Below, piece after piece: positions 21,498 through 31,265 of a stretch of DNA of 39,161 nucleotides. Origin of the DNA: Choanephora cucurbitarum (taxonomy: Eukaryota; Mucoromycota; Mucoromycetes; Mucorales; Choanephoraceae); contig JAIWNI010000166.1 in the NCBI GenBank assembly GCA_025331435.1, forward strand, positions 1 to 39,161, given 5' to 3'. The notes under the pieces are model-generated. The model ran no database searches and had not been told where the DNA came from. It saw only the letters and a list, made by a program, of their open reading frames with translations. How positions within the stretch are numbered: the first letter of the stretch is position 1; each line of letters begins with the position of its first letter. Position numbers and translations under genes: made by a program.

Positions 21498-21883
21498 TTA
21501 TTGGTCTTCGCTTTCCTTCTTCTTGAGTTGTTCGACGGTCTCAGATTGTAGGTTCTTGATGGGCTTTTCATGTTCTTTATCAGCCTTGACCTAGAGTGAA
21601 ATATAGGTCAAAAATGCCATCTTAATCCTTCTTTTTATTCTATTTGACTTACCGAAGCTTCACTATGAGAAGCAAGCTTTTCGTTCCATTCCTTGTCCTT
21701 CTTGCTCAAGTTCTTTTGCTTTTCCTTTTCAATTACCTCGGGGTCGTTATCAGACATGTGGGAGAAGGCAGTCATTGATCTTGTAGTGGTCTTGATGGTG
21801 CTAGATGCAAGTGAGGTAGCAATGGTGGAGCGATAAGCTTTTGTGACTTCAGCGATAGCAGTTGTTCTGGTGGCAGCGTACAT
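21498..21883 (-). CDS. small conserved fungal protein, probable mitochondrial targeting
   Basis: Two exons on the minus strand: 21883-21653 and 21590-21498, giving 107 residues, with a 62-nt GT-AG intron in phase 0. The first ~40 residues (MYAATRTTAIAEVTKAYRST) are rich in Ala, Thr, Ser and Arg and lack acidic residues except one Glu, as in mitochondrial presequences. The rest is hydrophilic: DPEVIEKEKQKNLSKKDKEW, then NEKLASHSEASVKADKEH. The pattern 'P-[DE]-V-[IL]-EKEKQKNLS..' and 'W-NE-LAS.SEA.VKADR' is one I recognise from short hypothetical proteins in many fungi, without a firm function. It could bear on stress or mitochondria; I do not assign a role. Confidence 0.75.
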
Positions 21884-22611
21884 GGTTAATGTAATAAGAT
21901 ATTATATTGAAGAAAACAAAGACAACATGCCTTTCAAATGAGGCTCTTATTTATACGTTTTCCTTTTCATATCTCCCTAAAAAAGATATCATATCAACGT
22001 CATTCAACACTCCATTTTGGGTGACGTTATTGTCAAGTAAAGTGGAGACTTATCTACCAATTAGGAAATTTCTCTAGAACCTGTTATACGCGGGTTGTCA
22101 ATAGAGCTGCTTGATCCCTCTTTTCTTTGTATGCTATCACATTAGGGTATCGTTCTTTTAATCTTGACTTCAATACTGATGAACTTTGTGATGGAAAGCA
22201 GACAGAAGATTACTCAATTAGGCCATATACTCAACCCTTCTCTCTCTTTTTTTTTTACTGAGCAAACCAATTGTCATTAACATTTGTCATTTATGTAAGC
22301 GTGCCATGGATCGCAGTAATGATACATCCAAAGAAGAATTTTTTTTGAGAAAATTGGAATCAGTAAAGTAAGACATATCAAAGCAACACTCATATCTTTC
22401 ATTTTTACCCTGCGTTAGCTCAGTGAGCAATCAAGAAGGTTATTGCTATATATATGGGCGTATTACATAGAAAATCAAGATGCAAGACACGTCTATTGTT
22501 CATCTACCAAGATTAACGGTCACAGCTTTTTCGAGTATTTTTCCCTCTTTTGTTATTTACTTCTCTCTTTTTCTCTTCTTTTTTCTTTTCTTAAAAAAAA
22601 ATATAACTACC
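21884..22611. other. divergent promoter region, small protein gene and TOM20
   Basis: Separates the start codons of two divergent genes by 728 bp. T- and CT-rich tracts occur at 22242-22257 and 22550-22600, the latter forming the TOM20 leader. A TATATATATGGG motif lies near 22447. No gene is supported. Confidence 0.5.
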
Positions 22612-23348
22612 ATGAAGACTTCTACTGTTGCCTTGATTGCTACTGGTGTAGTTGCCACCTTGGGTCTCGGATACCTTGTTTACTTTGATTCTCAAAGACG
22701 TAGCAACCCTGAATTTAGAAAGCAATTGAGTAAGTTTTTTTTTTTTTTGAAAGACATAAAAAATAACGCTTATATGTTTCCTCTCGAAAAAATTAGGACG
22801 CGAGAAGAAGAAGGCTGCCAAGGATGCTGAAAAGGCAGAAAAGAACTCAAAGGAATCCAAGTTGAAATTGATTGAAAAAGTGATTGTTGAATGTGCCCGG
22901 GAAAACTACCCTACTACACCTGAACAAAAAGAAAAGTACTTTATGGAACAAGTTGCAGCAGGTGAACAGTTGTGTGGACAAGGTAAATTATATCTAGTGA
23001 GCTAAGTCGATGAGTACAAGCCTAACACTTTGGTCCTTAGGTCCTCAATACTATGATGAAGCTATTTTGCCCTTCTATAAGGCTCTTAAGGTTTATCCTG
23101 CACCAATGGAATTGATTATGATTTACCAAAAGACAATTCCTGAACCTGTCTTCCAGACTATTGCCTCTATTATGGCTATTGAGGTATAGATAAGAGAGAG
23201 AGAGAGAGAGATAGGAAAGATGTTTCGAAAAGAAAGGATGATTGATCTTATTTTCTTTCTTTAGCAAAAGGCAATGGAAGGTCAACAACCAGAGACACCT
23301 GAAGCTGCTGCTGCCTCAGCCACTGGTGTTGATGTTGAAGTAGAATAA
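22612..23348 (+). CDS. TOM20: mitochondrial import receptor subunit TOM20
   Basis: Outer-membrane receptor that binds presequences and hands precursors to TOM22/TOM40. Four exons: 22612-22729, 22797-22982, 23041-23183, 23265-23348; 176 residues. Introns are 58-81 nt. A single N-terminal membrane anchor (STVALIATGVVATLGLGYLV) is followed by the basic stretch RRSNPEFRKQL and KKKAAKDAEKAEKN, as in fungal TOM20. The soluble domain carries EKYFMEQVAAGEQLCGQGP, then YYDEAILPFYKALKVYP (TPR-like helices) and PMELIMIYQKTIPEPVFQ, the presequence-binding region. The C-terminal tail is Ala/Glu-rich. All parts match the family and nothing is missing. The gene for its partner TOM22 lies at 31.3 kb. Confidence 0.95.
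23193..23211 (+). repeat. (GA)n microsatellite in TOM20 intron 3
   Basis: About nine GA units inside the last TOM20 intron. Confidence 0.8.
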
Positions 23349-23559
23349 GCTGAGATCTGTTTTCTCTTATTTCTCTATATATAGCTAGATGCTTGTGTAT
23401 ATGTACGTTTTTTTTCTCTCCCTTTCTTGTCCATTTTTAATGCTTTTGTACACTATATTTCAGTTGAAATACATAATTTAATTGTCTTAGAAATTATAAA
23501 AAAAATGTATAATTAAAACGTCAGTGACAAAATGCATTATTTTATTTTTTCTTTAAAAA

Positions 23560-24367
23560 ATGTCTCATTTCGATAAAGTAGAATCGATAGCCACCAACAC
23601 ATTATTGATACCCAATGTTCCACTATGCTTCTTTGGCTGTGATGATGCTATGCTTACAATTCATGATGCCTTTGCAGAATTTGGTCCTCTCTATACCTTT
23701 GTGCCTATGAAAGGCTTTCGTCGCTTAATGATCATTTACCAAGAAACAATACATGCACTTGAGGCAAAAAAAGCATTAGACCATAGCACATTGTTATGGA
23801 AGCCAAACGAGCCTTTCCCAGAAATATTAGAACTAGTCAACAAAGAGGCAGATTCGAAAGAGGGTTGGCAAGATCAAGGCCATCAGCTCACTCCCATTCG
23901 TGTTTATTTTGGACAGGTAAAAAGAAAGAAAATGACTGTGATGAGTTCAGGTTGTAACATGGATGTATATACAGCATTTTGCTATTCATGTAGATCCCAA
24001 TTCTGGATCACTTCAGGTGCCCAAGTTTGAACGCAACCTGCTCATCTCACCACCTGGATCGCCTTGTGAAGGATGGCAACAAATAGAGGAAGATGCACCT
24101 AATCAAGCTGTTCTGGCCTCCGATTTGATGCACGCAGCAGAAATTTCTGATTACGAATTGGATGATGATGAGCTTGAATTAGAAGCGAGATTGCCTATTA
24201 CAGAACCAAAAACAATCTCTATCGTATGTTCAAAAGGATTAGAGGCACCTGAAGATTTGCCTGCTATCACTGTTCAGGACTGGGATGGGAATGCTGAGAT
24301 ACAGAAGAACAAAAGACATCACCAACATATAGTACCTACTTCTTTGCCTCCACTAAAAAAGCAATAA
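23560..24367 (+). CDS. RCN1: calcipressin (regulator of calcineurin, RCAN/Rcn1 family)
   Basis: Binds and modulates the phosphatase calcineurin. Two exons: 23560-23916 and 23975-24367, with a 58-nt GT-AG intron in phase 0; 249 residues. The first half is the RRM-like fold: NTLLIPNVPLCFF, FAEFGPLYTFVPMKGFRRLM (reduced RNP motifs) and IRVYFGQ. After the intron, HFAIHVDP leads to the signature FERNLLISPPGSPCEGW, the family's conserved serine-proline loop, which kinases phosphorylate in yeast and animals. The acidic DYELDDDELELE segment precedes PAITVQDWD, a PxIxIT-like docking site for calcineurin. The C-terminus is basic. The calcineurin catalytic subunit is encoded at 35.8-37.9 kb, so regulator and target are linked. 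Start follows an A-rich leader. Confidence 0.92.
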
Positions 24368-24769
24368 AAGTGTTGTTATGTAAGGTTCAATCTTTAGTGC
24401 ATAATCAGCACATTGTGAAAACTGGAAGGAAAATGTGCTCTGGTTTTGAGCTATTTAAAGCTTTTCTTTTCATTGTTTGTCTGCTATCCTCAATTTAAAC
24501 AGTTTGCTATCAAGTAGATGTATTTAAAGAGTATAAAAGGTGCTCAGGCTATCCGGTTTCTTTCCAGAGTGAATCTGAAATATACTCCATTGGTTATAAT
24601 AGATGTAAGGCTATTGACTACGATGTGTTGAAAGACTTTGAGAAAATAAGCTTGATTTATTGAATAAAATGCTTCTTTTAAATTAATAGCATCATTTTCT
24701 TGAGATTTGTGTCACCATATATTGTATGAATCATACAAAACTGTTTCTTAAAAAATACAACACCTATTT

Positions 24770-24955
24770 TTTTTTTTCAAAAATGCCCTTTACAAAATCT
24801 GAGCAAATATCATAGTGTCTCGTTTTCAAAAAGCAATCATTAAAAAAATCGACAGCAGCGTTGTATAGGGGTTCGCATATAAATCTTTCATTTTTTGAAC
24901 TTTTTTTTCGTGCCCTGTTTTTCCAGCCAATCAAATTTAAGGATTTTTAAACCAC
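24770..24955 (-). pseudogene. decayed coding fragment with an EPLYNA motif (copy 2)
   Basis: The minus strand is open for about 60 codons between a TAA near 24955 and a TAG just past an A11 run. It reads LNLIGWKNRARKKSSKNERF, ICEPLYNAAVDFFNDCF and LKTRHYDICSDFVKGIF. The segment EPLYNA-x6-DC matches the fragment at 9.0 kb at identical spacing. The two DNA stretches differ mainly at codon third positions (GAG/GAA, CCT/CCC, CTG/CTA, TAT/TAC, AAT/AAC), the mark of selection on a protein. There is no start codon and the family is unknown to me. Confidence 0.35.
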
Positions 24956-25788
24956 TTAGAATTAAGAAATTCTCTATAGCAGAGGTGTTAAGGCTCTTGT
25001 AGAGCTTTACTGAGACAGCATCAGGCAATGAACATAAACAGAAAAGTGGAGAACACTAGGTTTGCGTCTTTACATAGACTAACAAAGAGAGAACAATAAA
25101 TGATGAATAGAGGCCTTGACAGTACACAAAAGTTAAGGTAGAACTTACAAAAAAGTGTACATTATAGGTTTGAAGAAATTTAAAAAACGTCTTAACTGCT
25201 CTTATATTTACGACATCGATTTGACAACAAATATACGTACGCAATGCCACCTATCGAGAAAGGGACTCTAACTGAAAGAATTCAACCATTACGGGTTCTT
25301 TAGAGTACTGAAAGATTGACTGCCTGCAAACAGCCTTTGTCCTATTCTATTGTTGTTGTTGTTTTTCCGATTGTCTTGGAAATAGCAGAAGGAAAGAGGA
25401 GGCGGCTGATGTGTAACTATTGGCGTGGCTTGTATTTAAAGTAGTCTAGGTGAAGCACTTTAGTGATTGGCGCGTGTATGGCTAAAAGGTTAGTGATTGT
25501 TTCCTATGATGATATCATTTTCAATAGCATGAAGTATGAATGATCTAAAGAGATGCGTTATTTAAGGAAAATAACAGAGATCCAAATAAGCTTGTGTTCA
25601 GCTTGGGTACTGTAGAAATTAAAAATGACATGACGTATTTGAAGTAACCTGGATTACATCTGTTTCTTCTCTTCTATTTGCCAAGAATGATTTTGATTGG
25701 ACGAAACAAGCCTACTGGTCAAATACGTTTAGTACATAAATAAAGTAAATTACTATTTTTATACTATCACACGTCAAAACAAAACAAT

Positions 25789-25800
25789 ATAAAAAAAGGA
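25789..25800 (+). promoter_or_regulatory. possible TATA box of the SUR7/PalI gene
   Basis: ATATAAAAAAAGG lies about 55-65 bp before the start codon in an otherwise mixed-composition promoter. Position and sequence fit a TATA element; no transcript evidence. Confidence 0.3.
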
Positions 25801-25854
25801 TAGACTCTAAAACGAATAGGTTGAATATCATCTCTTTCTCTCTATTTCTTTATC

Positions 25855-26481
25855 ATGAGTTTCTTTGGATTTATAGCTACATTTTTTACTTTTGCTGCAC
25901 TTGTCCTTCAGGTGTTTACAATGATTGGATCAACATACAATCAACCTTTCCTGCGTTCACTTTACTTTGCAAAGGTAAACGAAGGTCGAGAATTCCTCAC
26001 GTTTGGGCTATGGAGTTATTGTAGTGGCACTGGTGATAGTGTCTCTTCCTGTAGTCAACCCACTCCAGCCTTTGACTGGAGCACAGTCAGCAGAGTCAGC
26101 CAATATCTTCAAATCAACCATATCGACAAAGTGTTCTTAGCCAACTTCATTCTCTACTGGATCGCTTTGGGTTTCACTTTCATTGCTCTTGTTATCACGA
26201 TCTTGAGTAGTTTCAGAAGAGGTCCTGACTTCTTGGCGTCTTTGATGACCTTTGTGGCCTTTGTTGTGCAATTGGTTGTGTTTGTTATCATTCTGGTCAT
26301 TGCCGTCAAAGGTGTGAATGCCGCTAAGGATGCAGGTAGTTCTGTATCTGGCTCTCTAGGTCCCTCTACTTGGATGACGCTTGGTGCCTTTGTTGCTCTT
26401 TTGATCTCAAGTATCTCTTACTGCTTTGCTTGTATTTGTGGTCCTGGTCGTGTCCGATCCGAAGAAAAATATGACTACTAA
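25855..26481 (+). CDS. SUR7/PalI family plasma-membrane protein
   Basis: Single exon, 208 residues. Four hydrophobic segments: about 4-26 (GFIATFFTFAALVLQVFTM), 93-118 (FILYWIALGFTFIALVITIL), 127-150 (ASLMTFVAFVVQLVVFVIIL) and 172-196 (MTLGAFVALLISSISYCFAC). The loop after the first segment holds FGLWSYCSG..SSCSQ, the W-x2-C...C claudin-like motif of the SUR7/PalI superfamily. Members are tetraspan proteins of eisosome-type membrane domains (Sur7, Fmp45) or of pH sensing (PalI/Rim9). The short cytosolic tail (RSEEKYDY) and length fit SUR7-like proteins better than PalI, which usually has a long tail. Subfamily is inference. Start follows a CT-rich leader with upstream AAACGAATAGG. Confidence 0.87.
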   Translation: MSFFGFIATFFTFAALVLQVFTMIGSTYNQPFLRSLYFAKVNEGREFLTFGLWSYCSGTGDSVSSCSQPTPAFDWSTVSRVSQYLQINHIDKVFLANFILYWIALGFTFIALVITILSSFRRGPDFLASLMTFVAFVVQLVVFVIILVIAVKGVNAAKDAGSSVSGSLGPSTWMTLGAFVALLISSISYCFACICGPGRVRSEEKYDY

Positions 26482-27218
26482 ACTTAAGCATCATATGATA
26501 TCCTATCCTTTTTTTTTTATTTACTATTATTACTATCACCTGTATCATAGCCTCTATTCTTTATAATAATATCTTAATAAAACCTAGCAAAATTATTAAT
26601 ATCTGATTCAATGGCTGAATATATCATTTGCTTTTTTTTTTGGTGATAAAGTGACATTGTTTGAGCTATTTCTCAAAAGCAATATTCTCTATCTGAATTC
26701 ATTGAAACTGTAGGAATTATTTGAGTTTATTCCAAAGACCCTCATGAGTTGCATAATGAAGAAGTGTTTTGCGCTACAAACACACTCTATCAACGTTTCT
26801 TCTGTTATTTCCATCGCTGCATTGAATACAATAATCCGTTAGAGTTGTAACAGAATTGAATAAGGTCTGTTTTGTACGACATCCCCCTTCTTTTTTCGGA
26901 AATCTCCGTCAAATGCGGAAACCACATTTTCCATGACAACTATTGTTAAGGGTCTTTCAATGCTTTATCATTTTCTATAGGCAACAGAAGAGATCGCTTT
27001 CTTCTCCCCAGCTTTTCTCTTGCTAAAATATGAGATCCAAAAAGTGTTTTTTTTTTAATCTAGAAATTAGAATTTGAGCTTCAAATTGATTCGGTGAAAA
27101 TAAAGAGAGACTGCTAATATCTGAGTAGTATTTGTCACTTTAATTTGTGCTGAAACCACCTTAAATCCTCTTTCTTTTTTTTTTCCTTCTATCTTTTCCT
27201 AGTGTAACAAAAGCAATC
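26482..27218. other. intergenic region, SUR7 terminator and hydroxylase promoter
   Basis: Contains T-runs and an AATAAA-rich stretch (about 26572-26582) after the SUR7 gene. A stop-free plus-strand stretch 26725-26850 reads YSKDPHELHNEEVFCATNTL, but it is short and unsupported. A CT-rich tract at 27170-27199 precedes the hydroxylase ATG. Confidence 0.5.
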
Positions 27219-28341
27219 ATGGCTTTGAAACAGCTCACTCTGAATCAAATCTCCAAGCACAAGTCATCAGATTCTTGCTGGGTCATCTTCAAAGGCAAGG
27301 TCTACGATGTTACAGAATTCCTCCATGGCCATCCAGGTGGAGATGACCTTATTCTTGACTACGGTGGACAAGATGTCACTGAAGTGATGAAAGATGTGCT
27401 TGAACATGAACACTCTGATTCAGCCTATGAGATCCTTGAAGAATACTGTATTGGTGTTGTTTCTCATGAGACTTCTGTTCATGAGCAGCGTATGCAACTG
27501 TTGGAAGAAGAAGAGGAGAGCAAGACGTTTGACAGAGAAGACTTTATGCCTAATGAAACTGATATCACAACAGATATCAAGAAGAATCAATTCCTTGACC
27601 TTAGTAAGGCACTTGTTCCTCAGCTCATTCGTGCTCGTTATACAAAGGAGTTCTATCTTGAGCAAGTTCATAAGCCTCGCTATATACCTACTTCAGCCAT
27701 TTTCTTTGGTCATCCTCTTCTGGAACCATTGACAAAGACAGCCTGGTATGTGATACCTACTGTCTGGCTACCTTATGTGGGCTATCAGTTACATCAGTCA
27801 TTAGCTTATGGTTATATGAAAGGTACAACTATGTCATTTGGTCTAGGCATAGTGATTTGGACTCTATTGGAATATTTGCTACACAGATTTTTTTTCCATT
27901 TGGATGATATGTTACCTGATCATCAAGCTGCCTTTGTGCTTCATTTCGTCATTCATGGCTTTCATCATTATTTACCAATGGACAGGTAAAATGCGACTGA
28001 TAGGGAAATAGAGAAAGATGACTTATGGATTATTGTGTAGACTTCGATTGGTTATGCCACCTACATTGGCTATCATCATTGCATACCCTTTAGTAAACCT
28101 TGGTCATTTCTTATTCCCACCAATGATGGCTCATGGCGTGATTGCAGGTGGCTTCTTTGGTTACATTCTGTATGACTGTGTTCACTATTATCTTCATCAT
28201 GCTAAAGTGTTCAAGTATCATTTTACAGAAATGAAGAAATACCATATGGCACACCACTACAAGAACTATGAAGGTGGTTATGGTATCACATCCAAGATTT
28301 GGGATTATTGCTTTGGTACCCAATTGGAATACGTCAACTAA
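27219..28341 (+). CDS. SCS7: fatty acid 2-hydroxylase with N-terminal cytochrome b5 (Scs7/FA2H)
   Basis: Hydroxylates C2 of the very-long-chain fatty acid of ceramide in the ER. Two exons: 27219-27985 and 28041-28341, with a 55-nt GT-AG intron; 355 residues. Residues 1-80 are cytochrome b5: SCWVIFKGKVYDVTEFL, heme histidine in HGHPGGDD, the second in EHEHSDSAYE. The catalytic membrane domain begins with KPRYIPTSAIFFGHPLLEPL. It has four hydrophobic spans and the histidine clusters that bind the di-metal centre: LLHRFFFHLDD, FVIHGFHHYLPMD, DCVHYYLHHAK, KKYHMAHHYKN. GYGITSKIWDYCFGT is the family C-terminus. All expected histidine motifs are present, so an active enzyme is expected. It is convergent with the ankyrin gene, 132 bp away. 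Confidence 0.95.
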
Positions 28342-28351
28342 TTTATTATGT

Positions 28352-28365
28352 ACACACACACACAC
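28352..28365. repeat. (AC)n microsatellite between convergent genes
   Basis: Seven AC units immediately after the hydroxylase stop. Confidence 0.8.
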
Positions 28366-28473
28366 TCTCTAGACAACTTCTTTTCTTTTAATCCTAATAA
28401 TGTCCTCTAATTATCTTTACTTTGGATCCCTTTTGCTTTCTTTTATTATTAAACAAATATGATACAGCTTATA

Positions 28474-29544
28474 TTATTTCATTGGGATGTTCTGATTTTT
28501 TAGTCTATTTAAAGTGTGAATGATTATTCTTGACAGTTGATCACGTAAACTTATGGTTGAGGCTAATAGAAGTGCTTGTTGTATACAGTCTCTTGAGGTA
28601 TCTAATGTTATCAAGAAAGGCACCATCTCTACAAAACCGTGATTTGCTGCATATAATAAAGACGGATTTCGTCCCATAGACAAACATGCTCTAGCCCCTG
28701 CATTGACCAAGAGTCGGACTATATCAATCTTTCGTTGTTGTACTGCTGTTAGTAGACTGTTGTCATCTATAGGATAGCCCTGTTGAAGTAACAGCTGTAG
28801 GCATTCGATTCGGTTCCATTCGACTGCTAAAGACACAAGCCCTGATCGCTTAGGTTGACTAGAAAGAGCATTCAGTAACAAATTCAGCGTATGTGAATTG
28901 CCCATAACAATAGCGAGCTCTAGTGTGTCCCTCTGGTCTATTGGATTGACTGTAGTGATCAAGTCTATTTGGCTAGATGAGTTGCATTCAAGTAACAGCT
29001 GAACACAACGGCTATGTCCATACAGTGTGGCTGTGTGGATAGGAAGTTGACCATAAGAATCAGAGATGTCAAGTCGAGCACGGCCAGACAGTAGCTTTAG
29101 GCACCCTAATTGATTTAATTGAGCTGCATAATGGACAGCCGTTCTTCCTTGGCAATCTGGCTTGTTGACATCGATATCTGGGTGTTGCAGCAATAGTTCA
29201 ACTCCTAAAGTAAATCCCGATAGACATGCTTCATGCAAGGCTGTTGTATGATTTGGACCCGATGATAGATTGATGTCCAACTGTACGCACTGTAGCAGCT
29301 GCTTTACTGAATCTATCGATTGATCCGTACATGCCCAGCTAAGTAAAGAACGATGATAGGTTTGATCGCATGTATTAGGTGAAGCATGCTTTTCTAAATA
29401 GAGTTTGAGTAGGGTTGTGTTCATCTTTGGGTGCTTCTTGATAGGCTCTTGTGAAGTTTCATTCTGTATGAAAGAGATAGAATAAGAGCGCTTTCTTGAG
29501 ACTGTCTCGATAGGTGAAGATGGTGGGGAAGGAAGTAGCGACAT
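28474..29544 (-). CDS. ankyrin-repeat protein
   Basis: Single exon, 356 residues. The N-terminus is Pro/Ser-rich and basic (SLLPSPPSSPIETVSRKRSY). From about residue 60 it is built of ankyrin repeats: HRSLLSWACTDQSIDSVKQL, TALHEACLSGFTLGVELLL, RTAVHYAAQLNQLGCLKLL, QLPIHTATLYGHSRCVQLLL, then more divergent units (LELAIVMGNSHTLNLLL; LVSLAVEWNRIECLQLLL; LLTAVQQRKIDIVRLLV; LLYAANHGFVEMVPFL). That is eight or nine repeats with no other domain, so it probably acts as a protein-binding scaffold; partner unknown. No signal peptide or membrane segment. The SP-rich N-terminus with SRKRS could carry phosphorylation sites and a nuclear signal (inference). The start follows a purine-rich leader on the minus strand. 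Confidence 0.85.
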   Translation of the reverse strand: MSLLPSPPSSPIETVSRKRSYSISFIQNETSQEPIKKHPKMNTTLLKLYLEKHASPNTCDQTYHRSLLSWACTDQSIDSVKQLLQCVQLDINLSSGPNHTTALHEACLSGFTLGVELLLQHPDIDVNKPDCQGRTAVHYAAQLNQLGCLKLLSGRARLDISDSYGQLPIHTATLYGHSRCVQLLLECNSSSQIDLITTVNPIDQRDTLELAIVMGNSHTLNLLLNALSSQPKRSGLVSLAVEWNRIECLQLLLQQGYPIDDNSLLTAVQQRKIDIVRLLVNAGARACLSMGRNPSLLYAANHGFVEMVPFLITLDTSRDCIQQALLLASTISLRDQLSRIIIHTLNRLKNQNIPMK

Positions 29545-30315
29545 TGGAGAGAGTGAAAGAAAGAGGGAGTGTGGTAAGATCAGAATTTATTATTTTTATA
29601 CTAGTTTAGATGACATTGCTTTCTTGGCAGACTTTTGATTCCGTCAGGAAATAAGGATCGCCCAAAAAAAAGAAATAGGAAAGATGGAAATTTTAAACGC
29701 CAGCACTCTTCTTGGCAACTATGGGTCATAGACAGCATTGATCTTGCTTTCTTGGCAGTGTCTTTTAGCAGCATCGTATAAGTGAACCCTTCCTCTCTAT
29801 CCACTTAATTGTTTATGTATACTTAGGCATGCATATCAGGTGAATGACTTAAAGGCCGTTTTAATCGCCTACTGAAATTGATCGACACACAGAATTTTGT
29901 TCTACATGAGCACTTTTGGTAGCAAGAATGAGAGAAAAGGCCGTGAATCATAGATTGTGACTAAACCTAGATGGTCTATCACCTTGCCTATGACTAAGCC
30001 TGTCATAAGGCTACTTGTTGGCATGAAGTCCCTGAAAAAAGAGAGGGGATAGTTGCTATTAAGCATGTGCTTTTAATGCATGCGAGTCAGCCAAGAAGTC
30101 GCAAGACGCTATCATATTGTTGTAGAAAACAACTGGAAACAAAGCCCTTCATCTAAAAGCCAAGCATTTTAGAGGGAATAGGTTCGGCACCCATTTCCTT
30201 ATGATAAAAGAGGAAGGGGGAGAAGAAACGCGCATACCGCGTTACGAAGTACAATTATTCTATCTGCATTTCAATTATTATTTTTTCTTTCTCTCATTCA
30301 TTTTTTTTTCTTGTT
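29545..30315. other. intergenic region between divergent ankyrin and coiled-coil genes
   Basis: No gene supported. TTGCTTTCTTGGCAG occurs twice, at about 29618-29632 and 29745-29759, as direct repeats about 127 bp apart. A T-rich and CT-rich leader precedes the next ATG (30280-30311). Confidence 0.5.
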
Positions 30316-30723
30316 ATGTCTAAGCAAAAGATAGACGATCTTAAGAACCAACTTGATCTACTCACAGAAGATAATAAGAACCTGGATCATGAGATCGAGA
30401 TGGCACAGAAGCGTTTAAGTAGCATCACAAGCGAACACAAGCAGAAGCTTGATCAAATCACTCAACTGCCCGACCTGATAGAACAGGCAAAAGAAAAGTC
30501 AAAGGAACTTGAAGAGATAAAAGGACAGACAGAGACACTTATGAGTGCAGTAGAAGAATTAGAAGCGAATGATTCTTTATCAAAAGAAGAAGTCGAACAA
30601 GTGTACATAAAACGACGCGAGAAACAAGACAAGGAACTAGCTTCTATTCAAGCAGAACTCGATGAGAGCTTAAAGAGGGCAAAGGAGCTAGAAGCTAGAG
30701 TGGCCAATAAGCCTAGCGAGTAA
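30316..30723 (+). CDS. small coiled-coil protein of unknown function
   Basis: Single exon, 135 residues, starting after a clear T-rich leader. Nearly the whole chain is charged heptad sequence: LKNQLDLLTEDNKNLDHEIE, then QKRLSSITSEHKQKLDQITQ, KEKSKELEEIKGQTETLM and QAELDESLKRAKELEARV. Two long helices are likely, separated by a short break around QLPDLIEQ and another at NDSLSKEE. No membrane segment, zinc motif or signal peptide. Such patterns occur in kinetochore, SNARE-regulator, prefoldin and tethering proteins, and I cannot choose among them. Codon use and the leader resemble real genes nearby. It could be a fragment of a longer spliced gene, but no donor site is needed before its TAA. 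Confidence 0.65.
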   Translation: MSKQKIDDLKNQLDLLTEDNKNLDHEIEMAQKRLSSITSEHKQKLDQITQLPDLIEQAKEKSKELEEIKGQTETLMSAVEELEANDSLSKEEVEQVYIKRREKQDKELASIQAELDESLKRAKELEARVANKPSE

Positions 30724-31265
30724 TATTGTGACAGAAGAAAAAGCCATACCATTATTTATCAGTCTTTGATAAATTTTAACTGTACATTATATGCATATAG
30801 AAGCTCCATTTTGATTAAATTAGTAATAAGCCTTTTTGTTTATTTACCGTGTAAGACCTTTTGTTTTTGCATGAAATCAGACAGTAAAACAGGACTTGCG
30901 CATTATTGGTCTGTGTTTCAAAAAAGTAAAAAGAAAGCCAGTCCGCTTGCTAAGAAACTAAAATAAAACACAGCGTTTGATACAATCATCAAAAGAAAAA
31001 AAAAAAGTAACCTGACATGCCTCAAATCATGAAAAGAAGAGAAATCCTGAAGATTATGATACATATCAGTCTAAAGGCGGCTATGTATCTCATCTTCCTT
31101 CTCTTGATATTGATTTTATAGAGTTATTCAATTGATCTTAACTGTCAAACAAAGAGAAAATTGTGACATGGGCCCTCCGACACTAAAAAAATGGACCGCT
31201 TTTTAGTAGATTTCGTTTTTTTTTTTCATTTTTTTTCTTTCTTTCTCAAACAGCTTATATACAAT
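30724..31265. other. intergenic region with short coding-like fragments before TOM22
   Basis: Two fragments look protein-like. 30871-30966 has an ATG and 31 codons reading GLAHYWSVFQKSKKKASPL. 31016-31135, in another frame and with no start, reads NPEDYDTYQSKGGYVSHLPS and DIDFIELFN before TGA. No convincing splice sites join them, so they may be a decayed gene or an unrecognised spliced one. 31136-31265 is the TOM22 promoter and T-rich leader. Confidence 0.3.

Larger units (their letters stand above)
24368..25854. other. intergenic region with a decayed EPLYNA-containing fragment
   Basis: The main content is the minus-strand coding fossil listed separately (about 24770-24955). The rest is AT-rich. 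A minus-strand open frame of 64 codons at 25056-25250 has no recognisable features. A TATAAAAAAAGG sequence at 25789-25800, about 55-65 bp upstream of the SUR7 ATG, is a plausible TATA box. No tRNA was seen. Confidence 0.45.

Noticed and set aside
26725..26850. 42-codon stop-free stretch before the hydroxylase gene
   Set aside because: Too short, no start codon and no related copy in the window.
12562..29870. Similar strings GACTTAAAGGCTGTT (12569) and GACTTAAAGGCCGTT (29847)
   Set aside because: Short match in AT-rich spacer with no shared flanks; probably chance.
31191..31265. Upstream ATG for TOM22
   Set aside because: It would translate the T-rich leader into poly-Phe; TOM22 proteins start with the acidic domain.
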